DNA from: Pseudoduganella lutea
Lineage (GTDB): Bacteria; Pseudomonadota; Gammaproteobacteria; Burkholderiales; Burkholderiaceae_D
Assembly: GCF_004209755.1 (NCBI RefSeq)
Contig: NZ_CP035913.1
Coordinates: forward strand, 434,001 to 498,000
DNA length: 64,000 nucleotides
Direction: 5' to 3'
Shown in pieces: positions 43,127 through 51,436 of this stretch (position 1 is the first letter of the stretch; each line of letters opens with the position of its first letter). The notes below the pieces were generated by a model, which saw only the letters and a list, made by a program, of their open reading frames with translations, searched no databases and was not told the DNA's origin. The translations under genes and the position numbers were made by a program.

Positions 43127-44755
43127 TTACTTGGCCGGGATCGGCACTTCCGGCAGGTTCGGCATATTGCCCGTCACCGCGATCATGGTCACCATCAGCA
43201 CCGTGTCGCCGTAGTATTCGGGCGTCACGCTCTTGCCGTTGTAACTGTAGGGCTGGCCGGGAATCTGCTTGCGCATCCAGTCATACAGGGTATTCAGGCG
43301 GGCCTGATTGCTGGCGTCGGTCATCGCGCCCACCGCCATCGCGCCGGCCGTGTGGCGCTGCCCGTAGACAAACGTGTTCGGCCACGGCGAGCCGTTCAGT
43401 TGGTAGCCGTACAGCGCCGCGGTCGGGTCGTTGTTGACGGTGTTCATGAACCAGGCCGCGTTCACCTTGGGCAGGTCCTGCGCCAGCGTGGCGCGAATGT
43501 TCGCATCGAGGCTGTTGGCGTAGCGTGAATTGCCGTTCTCGTGCCACAGGAAATCGAGCCCCACGCGCCAGGGGATGCGGCACGAGTCGGGGCCGAAGTT
43601 GTAACCCTTGGCGGACGGCTTGTACTGGTTCGCGCCCGGCTTCGTCAGGAACGTGTACGGCGTGAGCGCGGTGGCAGGGTTGGCCTCGTAATAATAGTCG
43701 AAGGCCTTGTAGCCGGCGCGCAGCGTGTCGCGCCACTTCGCCGCGCGGGTGGCGTCGGAGGCGTTCGCGAATTGCCGCATGTACGACACCACCTGGTAGG
43801 AGCTCATCGTGAAGTTGGCATCGCCCTCGGTCGAGGACAGCTCCTTCTCGCTGTTGGCGACCAGGTCCGAGTGGGTATCGCCGCGGTTGTAGACGGCGAA
43901 CCGCTGCAGCCCGTTGAGGATGGTCTGCGCTTCCGCCCAGTAGTTCGGGTTGCCGTTCCCGCTGCCCCATTTCTTGTCCGCCACCAGCAGCGCGAACGCC
44001 GCGTCGATGTCGCCGTCGGGCGCCGTCCACACATCGGCCACGCTGCCGTCGCCATTGATCCGCCAGCTCATCAGGCCCGTGTTCTCGCCGTTCAGGATGC
44101 GCCGCTTGGACTTGTAGTACGTGAGCATCTTGTCGAAGTCGCTCTTGCCCTGGTTCGCGCCATCGGCCATGTAGACCGAGATCAGCATGCCGTAGCCCTG
44201 GCCTTCGGACACCGTTTCGCCACCCTCGTCGGGCTTGTAGACGCGCGCGCCACCGGTGCCGGCACCCGCCGTGGTCACGTACTTGGCGCGCCACAGGTTG
44301 TACATGTCGCGTACGTCGGCGTCCATCTGGTCCTGGCTGTAGTTCGACGGCAATATGCCGCGCCCGTAACCGCGCCTGTACGGAAAGTTCAGCTGGAGCG
44401 CGGCGGTGCTGGTGCTGATGTAGCCGGTGCCCGGGCCGCCCGGACGATAGGCCTTGACCCGGTATTCGTAGCGGGTCAGCGGCGCCACGGTGGTGTCGGC
44501 ATGGCTGCGCAGCGGCTCCTTGACATAGGCGATCTCGTTCCAGGCGGTGGCGCCGACCGGGCGGCGCTCGATGCCGTAGCCGCTGGCGGCCGGCGCGTCC
44601 GCACCCCAGGTCACGGTGGCCCTGGGCGTGGCGGGATCGTAGGCCACACGCACGGTGTAGGGTTCGTTGACGGCCGCGCCGGCCAGCGGCGCGGCGCTGG
44701 TCATCACGGCGGCAAGCGCCAGTGCTCGCAGGAGGAACCGTTTTTGTTGTTTCAT
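43127..44755 (-). CDS. Exported GH8 endoglycanase with N-terminal fibronectin-III domain
   Basis: A 542-residue enzyme: Sec signal peptide (AAVMTSAAPLAGA), fibronectin type III domain (about residues 35-120; ATVTWGADAPAASGYGIERR, YEYRVKAY), then the GH8 barrel. The acid Glu is in ETVSEGQGYGMLI (about 183) and the base region is APDGDIDAAFALL (about 250). GH8 covers cellulase, chitosanase, lichenase and reducing-end xylanase, so the backbone is uncertain. Its promoter with the shared element sits inside the 3' end of the GH27 gene, and a terminator-like hairpin lies between that promoter and the start codon, suggesting attenuation. Confidence 0.92.
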   Translation of the reverse strand: MKQQKRFLLRALALAAVMTSAAPLAGAAVNEPYTVRVAYDPATPRATVTWGADAPAASGYGIERRPVGATAWNEIAYVKEPLRSHADTTVAPLTRYEYRVKAYRPGGPGTGYISTSTAALQLNFPYRRGYGRGILPSNYSQDQMDADVRDMYNLWRAKYVTTAGAGTGGARVYKPDEGGETVSEGQGYGMLISVYMADGANQGKSDFDKMLTYYKSKRRILNGENTGLMSWRINGDGSVADVWTAPDGDIDAAFALLVADKKWGSGNGNPNYWAEAQTILNGLQRFAVYNRGDTHSDLVANSEKELSSTEGDANFTMSSYQVVSYMRQFANASDATRAAKWRDTLRAGYKAFDYYYEANPATALTPYTFLTKPGANQYKPSAKGYNFGPDSCRIPWRVGLDFLWHENGNSRYANSLDANIRATLAQDLPKVNAAWFMNTVNNDPTAALYGYQLNGSPWPNTFVYGQRHTAGAMAVGAMTDASNQARLNTLYDWMRKQIPGQPYSYNGKSVTPEYYGDTVLMVTMIAVTGNMPNLPEVPIPAK

Positions 44756-44768
44756 TGTGCTCCCTGAT

Positions 44769-44793
44769 AAAAAAAGTCGGCCCATCGGGCCGA
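44769..44793 (-). terminator. Intrinsic-terminator-like hairpin just before the GH8 gene
   Basis: On the minus strand: TCGGCCC-GAT-GGGCCGA (44793-44777), one base, then seven T (44775-44769). The U-tract ends 13 bases before ATG 44755. It can end GH27 transcripts, but any GH8 transcript from the promoter at 44872-44900 must pass through it. Confidence 0.7.
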
Positions 44794-44841
44794 GTCGGGC
44801 GTTCGGATCTCCTCCATCACGCCCACACGGATCCGGTCCGC

Positions 44842-44856
44842 GACTATCCGATAGTC
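44842..44856. promoter_or_regulatory. Palindrome GACTATC-C-GATAGTC in the GH8 leader
   Basis: A perfect 7-bp inverted repeat around one base, overlapping the GH27 stop codon and lying in the predicted GH8 leader about 15 bases after the -10 box. It may be an operator or an RNA stem upstream of the terminator hairpin. Confidence 0.45.
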
Positions 44857-46934
44857 CGGCCGGGTGACGACATGGTCTGTCGGGCACGATTGCCGGGCAA
44901 TTGCGTTTTCCGCCAGTCCATTGCTGATTTCTCCTGCTTCGGCTCCCTGCCCAGGGCCGCGGCCGGACGGACCGCGCCCAGCGCCGCCTTGCCCCAGGTG
45001 ACCACCAGGTTGCCGGCGCCGCCCTCGGTACCGACCTGCCGCGCGATCAGTTCCACCACCTTGACGCCCGCCACGTCGGCCTGCAGCGCCCGGGCATCCT
45101 GGCCCCAGCGCAGCAAGGGCGTGCTGGCCAGCAGACGGCCATCGCCATACACTTCGAACACCACCGCGTCCCGGCTGTTGCGGGTGCCGTCATCGACGCC
45201 CACCTCGGCCGTGAACCGGCTGAACTGGCCATCGTTCTTCACCTCCATGCGCGAGCCGGCCAGGATGCCGATCCCGGTGCGGTAGCCCTTGCCGTTGACC
45301 TGCAGCGCACCGTCGTACGGGGTCATGTCCACCTGCGCGCCACCCCAGCCCATGTATTGCGGCCGCTCGCCGCCATTGCGGGTGCCAGCCCAGACATTGA
45401 TCGACCGGTACACGGTCGGATCCGCCTGCGGTACCACGATGCCATCGTCGGCCACGTGCACGCGGCCCGGCATCTCGGACAGGTACAGGCCGTCGGCCAG
45501 TTCGCGTTCGCCGCTCGCTTCGAAGGTGAGCGACTCGTGCGGCTCGAGCCGGAAACTGGTTTCGCCCGTGAAGCTGGACGATGCCTTGCTCCACAGGTTG
45601 CGCAGCCGGACCGGCGCGGCCGCATCGAACTTCAGGTGGGCGGCGGTCAGGTCGGCGCTCATTGCCGACCCGGTGCGGTTGACGATCACCACGCCCTTCT
45701 TCGACGGGTCGGCCAGCTGCTTGACGATGATCTGGATATCGTGGCTGTCGTAGGCCAGCGTGCCCTGGTTGCCGGCCTTGTCCTGGTTCAGCGCGATGAC
45801 GTCGGTGTTGCCGTAGATGGCCAGCAGCGACGCCGGCGTCCTGCTCAGGTCTTCGCCGATGAGCAATGGCGCATTGATGATGGCCCACATGGCAAAGTGG
45901 GTGCGCGCCTCGGTCAGGTGGCCGGCATCGAATTCGCCATGGCCGATATGCAGCATGTCCGGATCGTTCCAGCTGCCCGGGCGCGCATACAGGGCGCGGT
46001 GCGAGGCGCTGTCGAAGGCGTGCAGCATGCGGCCCCACCACGGCGCGATGTCCAGGCTGGTGCGGACCACGTTGCCGACATGCTGGCCCCAGGTGCGGGA
46101 ATCGGCATCGCCCCACACGCAGACCGAGTACGTGAAGTCGTTGGCCGGGCGGGTCTTCGCCAGGGCGCGCCCCACCTCGTCGTAGGCGTTGCGCACGCCC
46201 GCGATATCGGTGCGCAGCGGCGAGACCACGTCGATCCACGGCTGCACCATGCGGTAGCCGCGCTCCTTGACCGGGCGGGATTCGGGACCGTACATGGCCA
46301 GCCCGCAGGCGTCGAGCTTGAGGTAGTCGAAGCCCCACTCTCCCATGAACAGGTCGATGTCCTGGGCGACGTGGCCGCGCATGCCGATCGACTTCTCCGC
46401 CAGCGTGCCGCGCGGCGAGCGCGCGATGTCGCCAGGGCTGTTGGCCTGCTGTCCGCAAGTGTTGTAACCGATATCGGTATAGATGCCGGGCTTCAGTCCC
46501 ATGGCCTTGATGCGGTCGGCGAACGGCTTGAAGCTGTTGCCGCCCGGCGTCGCCGCCGACGGGAAGCGCTCGGTATTGACCACCAGGCGGCCGGTCGCGG
46601 GATCGCGCCTGGCCGCCCAGCCGTCGTCGATGTTGACATGCACATAGCCGGCCCTGGCCAGCCCCGAATCGACCAGCGCCCGGGTCGATGCCATGACGCG
46701 CTGTTCGGACAGGTCGGTGAGAAAGGCGTTCCAGCTGGCCCAGCCCATCGGCGGCAAGGGTGCGTGGCCGCGGGCGAGCGCGGTCCAATTGCCGGTTGCC
46801 TGCAGGGGCGCGCGTTCCGGCGTGGTACCGGCGGCCAGCGCGCCACCAGGGCACAGGTTGAACAGGATGAGCAGGGCGGCCGCCAGCGGCAGCATGGGGC
46901 TGCGCGGCCGTTGGCGAGGGAGCGTTTCGTGCAT
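44844..46934 (-). CDS. Exported GH27 alpha-galactosidase with NPCBM domain
   Basis: A 696-residue enzyme with a Sec signal (LPLAAALLILFNLCPGGALA). The GH27 barrel shows PPMGWASWNAF, HVNIDDGWAARRD, nucleophile Asp in YLKLDACGLA (about residue 206) and acid/base Asp in GSWNDPDMLHIG (about 325); a beta domain follows, then an NPCBM-type sugar-binding domain (about 515-655; YRSINVWAGTRNGG, GTRNSRDAVVFEVYGDG). The last 40 residues (EPKQEKSAMDWRKTQLPGNRAR and on) look non-homologous and are encoded by DNA that also carries the GH8 promoter. Its own CGCAATTG promoter is upstream. Confidence 0.92.
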   Translation of the reverse strand: MHETLPRQRPRSPMLPLAAALLILFNLCPGGALAAGTTPERAPLQATGNWTALARGHAPLPPMGWASWNAFLTDLSEQRVMASTRALVDSGLARAGYVHVNIDDGWAARRDPATGRLVVNTERFPSAATPGGNSFKPFADRIKAMGLKPGIYTDIGYNTCGQQANSPGDIARSPRGTLAEKSIGMRGHVAQDIDLFMGEWGFDYLKLDACGLAMYGPESRPVKERGYRMVQPWIDVVSPLRTDIAGVRNAYDEVGRALAKTRPANDFTYSVCVWGDADSRTWGQHVGNVVRTSLDIAPWWGRMLHAFDSASHRALYARPGSWNDPDMLHIGHGEFDAGHLTEARTHFAMWAIINAPLLIGEDLSRTPASLLAIYGNTDVIALNQDKAGNQGTLAYDSHDIQIIVKQLADPSKKGVVIVNRTGSAMSADLTAAHLKFDAAAPVRLRNLWSKASSSFTGETSFRLEPHESLTFEASGERELADGLYLSEMPGRVHVADDGIVVPQADPTVYRSINVWAGTRNGGERPQYMGWGGAQVDMTPYDGALQVNGKGYRTGIGILAGSRMEVKNDGQFSRFTAEVGVDDGTRNSRDAVVFEVYGDGRLLASTPLLRWGQDARALQADVAGVKVVELIARQVGTEGGAGNLVVTWGKAALGAVRPAAALGREPKQEKSAMDWRKTQLPGNRARQTMSSPGRTIG
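44872..44908 (-). promoter_or_regulatory. CGCAATTG-type promoter of the GH8 gene, inside the GH27 frame
   Basis: Minus strand GAAAACGCAATTGCCC: -35 TTGCCC (44900-44895), 17-bp spacer, -10 GACCAT (44877-44872). Start codon 116 bases on, the longest leader of the set, with a palindrome and a terminator-like hairpin in between. Confidence 0.6.
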
Positions 46935-46970
46935 GGGTTTTCCGTTGTCGGCATGGCTGGTGAAACGGCG

Positions 46971-47006
46971 AGTCTGCGCACCCACCGCGCCCTTGGCAAT
47001 TGCGAA
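46971..47006 (-). promoter_or_regulatory. CGCAATTG-type promoter of the GH27 gene
   Basis: Minus strand TGTTTTCGCAATTGCCA: -35 TTGCCA (46999-46994), 17-bp spacer, -10 CAGACT (46976-46971), start codon 36 bases on. AAAGCATGAA lies 15 bp upstream of the core, as at the GH28/49-like promoter. Confidence 0.7.
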
Positions 47007-47082
47007 AACAGGCGACCGGTTCATGCTTTTTCGGCATCGCCGCATGCTGGGCCGGCTTGCGCCAGCGCGCACGGGCTGCCAG

Positions 47083-47141
47083 AAATCGCAACGAAACGTC
47101 CAGAAAACGCAATTGAGCTTTGTCGCCGGCCGGGCCAGCAT
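47083..47141 (+). promoter_or_regulatory. CGCAATTG-type promoter of the second GH3 gene
   Basis: AAAACGCAATTGAGC: -35 TTGAGC (47113-47118), 17-bp spacer, -10 CAGCAT (47136-47141), start codon 29 bases on. A direct repeat AAATCGCAA (47083-47091) lies exactly 21 bp upstream of AAAACGCAA (47104-47112), the usual spacing of AraC-family half-sites. Confidence 0.75.
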
Positions 47142-47170
47142 GGCGGATGCCCGCCCGCCCAGGAGAAGAA

Positions 47171-49576
47171 GTGAGCCGTTCCCGCCGCCGTTTTCTGCAA
47201 CAAGCCGCCGTTCTCGGCGCCCTGCCCGTCCTGCCCGCCGGAGCCGCCGCCGTAGGCGCGAGGCCACCCGCCGACGCGCCCTACCGCGACCCGCGACTGC
47301 CGGCCGTCCAGCGGGTGCGCGACCTGCTGGCCCGCATGACGCTGGACGAGAAGGTCATGCAGCTGCAATGCATCTGGAGCGGCAAGAGCGCCCTCCAGGA
47401 CCCCGACGGCAGCTTCTCGCCCGACAAGGCCAGCCGCCGCCTGCCGCATGGACTGGGCATGCTGGCGCGCCCCTGCGAGCGCCAGGTCGACGTGGGACTG
47501 GACGTGATCGGCGATACCGGCCGCGACGTGCACCGCGATGCCGCCGACACGGCGCGCTACAGCGGCGCGGTGCAGCGCTGGGCGCGCGAACACACGCGCC
47601 TGGGCATCCCCCTGCTCCTGCACGAGGAAGCCCTGCACGGCTATGCCGCGCGCGGCGCCACCAGCTTCCCGCAGGCGATCGCGCTGGCCTCGTCGTTCGA
47701 CCCGGCGCTGGTGACCGAGGTGTTCGGCGTCGCCGCGGCCGAGATGCGGGTGCGCGGCGCCAACCTGGCGCTGGCGCCGGTAGTCGACGTGGCGCGCGAT
47801 CCCCGCTGGGGCCGCATCGAGGAGACGTTCGGCGAAGACCCGCTGCTGTGCGCGGAGATCGGCAAGGCGGCCGTGCGGGGCTTCAGCGGCGACACGCTGC
47901 CGCTGGCGCGCGGCAAGGTGCTGGCCACGCTCAAGCACTTCGCGGCCTACGGGCAGCCGGAGAGCGGCACCAACACCGGGCCGGTGTCGGTGGGCGAGCG
48001 GGTGCTGCGCGAGGAATTCCTCGCCCCGTTCGAGGACGTGCTTGCCGCCACGAAGGCCGTCGCGGTAATGCCCGCCTATAACGAGATCGACGGCATTCCG
48101 GCGCATGGCCATGACTGGTTGCTGAACCGCGTGCTGCGCGGCGAATGGCGATTCGACGGCATCGTGGTGGGCGACTACGGCGGGGTCGGCAACCTGGCGA
48201 ACCGCTTCAAGGTTGCCGCCGACCTGGAACAGGCCGCCGCGATGGCGCTGGCCGCCGGGGTCGACGTCGACACGCCGGATGCGCGCGCGTTCCAGAAGCT
48301 GGCCGAGGGCGTGCGCGCCGGCCGCATCGACATCGCCCTGGTCGACCAGGCGGTGGCGCGCGTGCTGCGGGTCAAGTTCGAGGCCGGGCTGTTCGAGATG
48401 GCCGATGCCGATCCGGCAGCGGCCGACGCCGCCACGGCCACCCCTGCCGCCATCGCGCTGGCGCGCAAGGCGGCCGCGCGCTGCGCCGTCCTGCTCAGGA
48501 ACGAAGGAGGCCTGCTGCCGCTCGGCGCGGACAAGGTCGGCCGCATGCTCGTGCTGGGCACCCATGCGCGCGACACCCCGATCGGCGGTTATTCCGGTGT
48601 GCCGCGCAAGGTGGTGTCGGTGCTGGAAGGCCTGCAGGAAGAAGGCGTGCGCGCCGGCTTCCCGGTAGCCTACGCGGAGGGCGTGCGCCTCACGGAGCAG
48701 CGCATCTGGGGCCAGGATCCGATCAACTTCACGCCGCCGGAAGTCAACCGGCGCCTGATCGCCGAGGCGGTCGAGGCGGCGCGCGCGGCCGACACCATCG
48801 TCATGGTATTGGGCGACAACGAAATGACGGCACGCGAAGCCTGGTCGGAACGCCACCTGGGCGACCGCCTGGGCCTCGACCTGCTGGGCCAGCAGAACGC
48901 GCTGGCGCAGGCCATCTTCGACCTGGGCAAGCCGACCGTGGTGCTGCTGCTCAATGGCCGGCCGCTGTCGGTCAACCTGCTGGCGCGGCGCGCCACGGCG
49001 CTGATCGAAGGCTGGTACATGGGCCAGGAAACCGGCCATGCGGTCGCCGACCTGCTGTTCGGCCGCGCCACCCCGGGCGGCAAGCTGCCGGTCACCATCG
49101 CGCGCGACGCCGGCCAGTTGCCGGTCCACTACCGCACCAAGGTGGGTGCGCGGCGGGGCTACCTGGACGGTCCTGTCGAACCGCTCTACCCGTTCGGCTT
49201 CGGCCTGTCCTATACCCGCTTCGCGATCGGCGCGCCGCAACTGGACCGGAGCAGCATCCGAGCAGGCGAATCGGTGCGGGTGCGGGTCGAGGTGGCCAAC
49301 GTCGGCACACGCGAGGGCGATGAAGTGGTGCAACTGTACCTGAGCCCGGAGAGCGGGCCCGTCACGCGCGCCACGCTGGCCCTGCGGGCGTTTCACCGCG
49401 TCACCCTGGCACCGGGCCAGCGCCGCACCGTGGCGTTCACGCTGGGCCCGCGCGACTTCCACGCCTGGGACCGCGCCATGCGCCGCCAGCCGGCACCCGG
49501 CACCTACCAGGTGCGCGCCGGCGCGAGCAGCGTCCAGCTGGCATCGGCGCCGCTGCGCGTGCTGCCGGCCGCCTGA
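47171..49576 (+). CDS. Exported GH3 beta-glycosidase (xylosidase/glucosidase type)
   Basis: An 801-residue enzyme starting at GTG 47171 behind AGGAGAAGAA. The twin-arginine signal is RSRRRFLQQAAVLGALPVLP. GH3 layout: barrel with LLHEEALHGYAARGATSFPQ, nucleophile Asp in FDGIVVGDYGGVGN (about residue 335), sandwich domain with VVLLLNGRPLSVNLLARRA, and fibronectin-like C-terminus (TREGDEVVQLYLSPESGP). The N-terminal motif and length are nearer beta-xylosidase/arabinofuranosidase-type GH3 than BglX. It is divergent from the GH27 gene; both promoters carry the shared element. Confidence 0.92.
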   Translation: MSRSRRRFLQQAAVLGALPVLPAGAAAVGARPPADAPYRDPRLPAVQRVRDLLARMTLDEKVMQLQCIWSGKSALQDPDGSFSPDKASRRLPHGLGMLARPCERQVDVGLDVIGDTGRDVHRDAADTARYSGAVQRWAREHTRLGIPLLLHEEALHGYAARGATSFPQAIALASSFDPALVTEVFGVAAAEMRVRGANLALAPVVDVARDPRWGRIEETFGEDPLLCAEIGKAAVRGFSGDTLPLARGKVLATLKHFAAYGQPESGTNTGPVSVGERVLREEFLAPFEDVLAATKAVAVMPAYNEIDGIPAHGHDWLLNRVLRGEWRFDGIVVGDYGGVGNLANRFKVAADLEQAAAMALAAGVDVDTPDARAFQKLAEGVRAGRIDIALVDQAVARVLRVKFEAGLFEMADADPAAADAATATPAAIALARKAAARCAVLLRNEGGLLPLGADKVGRMLVLGTHARDTPIGGYSGVPRKVVSVLEGLQEEGVRAGFPVAYAEGVRLTEQRIWGQDPINFTPPEVNRRLIAEAVEAARAADTIVMVLGDNEMTAREAWSERHLGDRLGLDLLGQQNALAQAIFDLGKPTVVLLLNGRPLSVNLLARRATALIEGWYMGQETGHAVADLLFGRATPGGKLPVTIARDAGQLPVHYRTKVGARRGYLDGPVEPLYPFGFGLSYTRFAIGAPQLDRSSIRAGESVRVRVEVANVGTREGDEVVQLYLSPESGPVTRATLALRAFHRVTLAPGQRRTVAFTLGPRDFHAWDRAMRRQPAPGTYQVRAGASSVQLASAPLRVLPAA

Positions 49577-49684
49577 ACCGGGCGCGCCAGTCGCCCACGC
49601 CCGCACCCGCTTCGACGATGCAGGAAACGAGCTTATGAAATTGATCTCGCCATTATGAATTGCCGTATCCGGCGCCGCCGGCCC

Positions 49685-49713
49685 TTCGCCGGGCGCGGCA
49701 GCGCTCCTATAAT
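49685..49713 (+). promoter_or_regulatory. Predicted promoter of the beta-helix protein gene
   Basis: TTCGCC (49685-49690), 17-bp spacer, consensus -10 TATAAT (49708-49713). Start codon 57 bases on. Unlike neighbouring glycosidase genes it has no CGCAATTG element at the -35. Confidence 0.5.
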
Positions 49714-49770
49714 CGGCTCGCTGCCCAGCCAGCCCTCGACCGCCTGATTTCCTTGCCCAAGACCGAACCC

Positions 49771-51201
49771 ATGACACTGCGCCTGATTCCAACGACCCTG
49801 TCCCTGCTCGTTTCCTTTGCCGTCAGCCACGCGGCGTTCGCCACCGAATGGCACGTCGCGCCGAACGGCGACAACAGCCGCGATGGCCGCACACCTGCCA
49901 CCGCCTTCCGTACCCTGCAGCACGCCGAGTCGGTGGTGCAGCCGGGCGACGTGGTGCTGCTCGCCAGCGGCGACTACCCCAGCGACCCCGCCTCGGACCG
50001 GGCCGACGGATCGGCCCTGCTGAAGATCACCCGCAGCGGCCGGCCGGATGCCTGGATCACGTGGAAGGCGGCGCCGAAGGCGCGCCCCGTGCTGCATCCG
50101 CGGGCCTGGGCCGGCATCCAGGTCGAAGGGTCGTACCACATCATCGAGGGCCTGACCCTGGTCGGCGCGAACGACGAGATCGCCCTGGTCAAGGCGCTGG
50201 AAGCACCGAAGAAGGCCACCAAGGATCCCTACTACAACACGAACGGCATCCTGGTCGAAGGGCGCCGCAACGGTGCCGACAGCAAGCCGCACCATGTCGT
50301 CATCCGCAACAACAGCGTATCGAAATTCCCCGGCGGCGGCATCACGGCGATCGAGGCCGACCACGTCACGGTGGAGAACAATGAAGTGTTCGACAACGCC
50401 TGGTTCATGGAATACGGCGGCTCGGGCATCACCTTCCTCACCAACTGGCAGGTCGACGACGCGCCCGGCTATCACATCGTCGTGCGCGGCAACAAGGTGT
50501 GGAACAACAGGACCATGGTGCCATGGTCGAAGATCGGCAAGCTGTCGGACGGTAACGGCATCCTGCTCGACGTGACCGACCAGGCCGGCGGCTCGGGCGG
50601 CGCCACCAATCCGAACGCCGACGCGGTAGTGCAGGCGGCCAGGCCGGCCGCGCAAAAAGTGGAAGCGGCCACGGCGACCGCCGATCCGGCACCTCCGCCG
50701 GGCGTAGCCAAGGGCAAGCGCCCTGTCTGGACCGCGCGCTCGCTGATCGCCAACAACCTGTCGGCCTTCAACGGCGGTTCCGGGATTCACACGTTCCGCG
50801 CGGCCCACGTCGACATCGTCAACAACACCACGTACTGGAACGGCAGCGTCGTCGACTACCAGGAACTGTTTCCCAACCGCTCGGACGATGTCGTCATCAT
50901 GAACAACATCATCGTGCCGCGCCCGGGCGGCAAGGTCACCTCGAACAACCGCAATACCAATATCCGTTGGGATTGCAACGTCTATTCAGCCGCGCAGGAC
51001 GTGTTCAAGGGTGCGCGCGACAGCGTCGCCGATCCGCTATTCGTCAAGGTGGCGCGCGACTTGCGCGATGCCGACTTCCGCCTGAAACCCGGTAGTGCGG
51101 CGCGTGACGCGGGCTGCGCGGAGGTGCCGCAGGCGCTCGACCTGGCCGGCAGGAAGCGCCCGCAAGGCAAGGGCCGCGACCGCGGCGCCTACGAGCAGTA
51201 A
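49771..51201 (+). CDS. Exported right-handed beta-helix protein, pectate-lyase-like
   Basis: A 476-residue protein with a Sec signal (LLVSFAVSHAAFA). It opens with EWHVAPNGDNSRDGRTPATAFRTLQHAESVVQPGDVVLLASGDY, the standard start of extracellular beta-helix lyases (PL9/PL1-like), followed by helix rungs such as HHVVIRNNSVSKFPGGGITAIEADHVTVENNEVFDN. A Pro/Ala-rich insert lies at about residues 285-315. The C-terminus (DFRLKPGSAARDAGC, GRDRGAYEQ) is the usual end of this group. It probably cuts acidic polysaccharide, giving the unsaturated ends that GH105 removes. The catalytic residues are not identifiable by eye. Confidence 0.8.
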   Translation: MTLRLIPTTLSLLVSFAVSHAAFATEWHVAPNGDNSRDGRTPATAFRTLQHAESVVQPGDVVLLASGDYPSDPASDRADGSALLKITRSGRPDAWITWKAAPKARPVLHPRAWAGIQVEGSYHIIEGLTLVGANDEIALVKALEAPKKATKDPYYNTNGILVEGRRNGADSKPHHVVIRNNSVSKFPGGGITAIEADHVTVENNEVFDNAWFMEYGGSGITFLTNWQVDDAPGYHIVVRGNKVWNNRTMVPWSKIGKLSDGNGILLDVTDQAGGSGGATNPNADAVVQAARPAAQKVEAATATADPAPPPGVAKGKRPVWTARSLIANNLSAFNGGSGIHTFRAAHVDIVNNTTYWNGSVVDYQELFPNRSDDVVIMNNIIVPRPGGKVTSNNRNTNIRWDCNVYSAAQDVFKGARDSVADPLFVKVARDLRDADFRLKPGSAARDAGCAEVPQALDLAGRKRPQGKGRDRGAYEQ

Positions 51202-51342
51202 GCCTTTCCTTCGACGAGCTCCCAGGGCGGGCCGATTTCCGGCCCATGGCGGCGACGGGCGGCGAATCGACGCTCGCCGCGGCAGGGCCGGCGACGCGCA
51301 TGAGCGCACATGAGCGCACAGGAAAAACGCAACCGGCCGCGT

Positions 51343-51381
51343 ACTTTCGGAATTGCCAACGGCAGGGCCGGCACCAATAAT
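51343..51381 (+). promoter_or_regulatory. Degenerate CGCAATTG-type promoter of the GH105-DUF4861 gene
   Basis: CTTTCGGAATTGCCA: -35 TTGCCA (51353-51358), 17-bp spacer, -10 AATAAT (51376-51381), start codon 55 bases on. The core has one mismatch (CGGAATTG). A half-site AAAACGCAA (51324-51332) lies 20 bp upstream. Confidence 0.6.
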
Positions 51382-51436
51382 CGCGCCACCACGCTGGCAT
51401 GCCCAGCCCCGTCATCAACGTTTCGAAAGACCCGCA

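Noticed and set aside
49652..49688. GAATTGCCG upstream of the beta-helix gene as a further CGCAATTG-type promoter
   Set aside because: The CG part is missing and no -10 box lies 17 bp after it; a better promoter with TATAAT at 49708 lies downstream.
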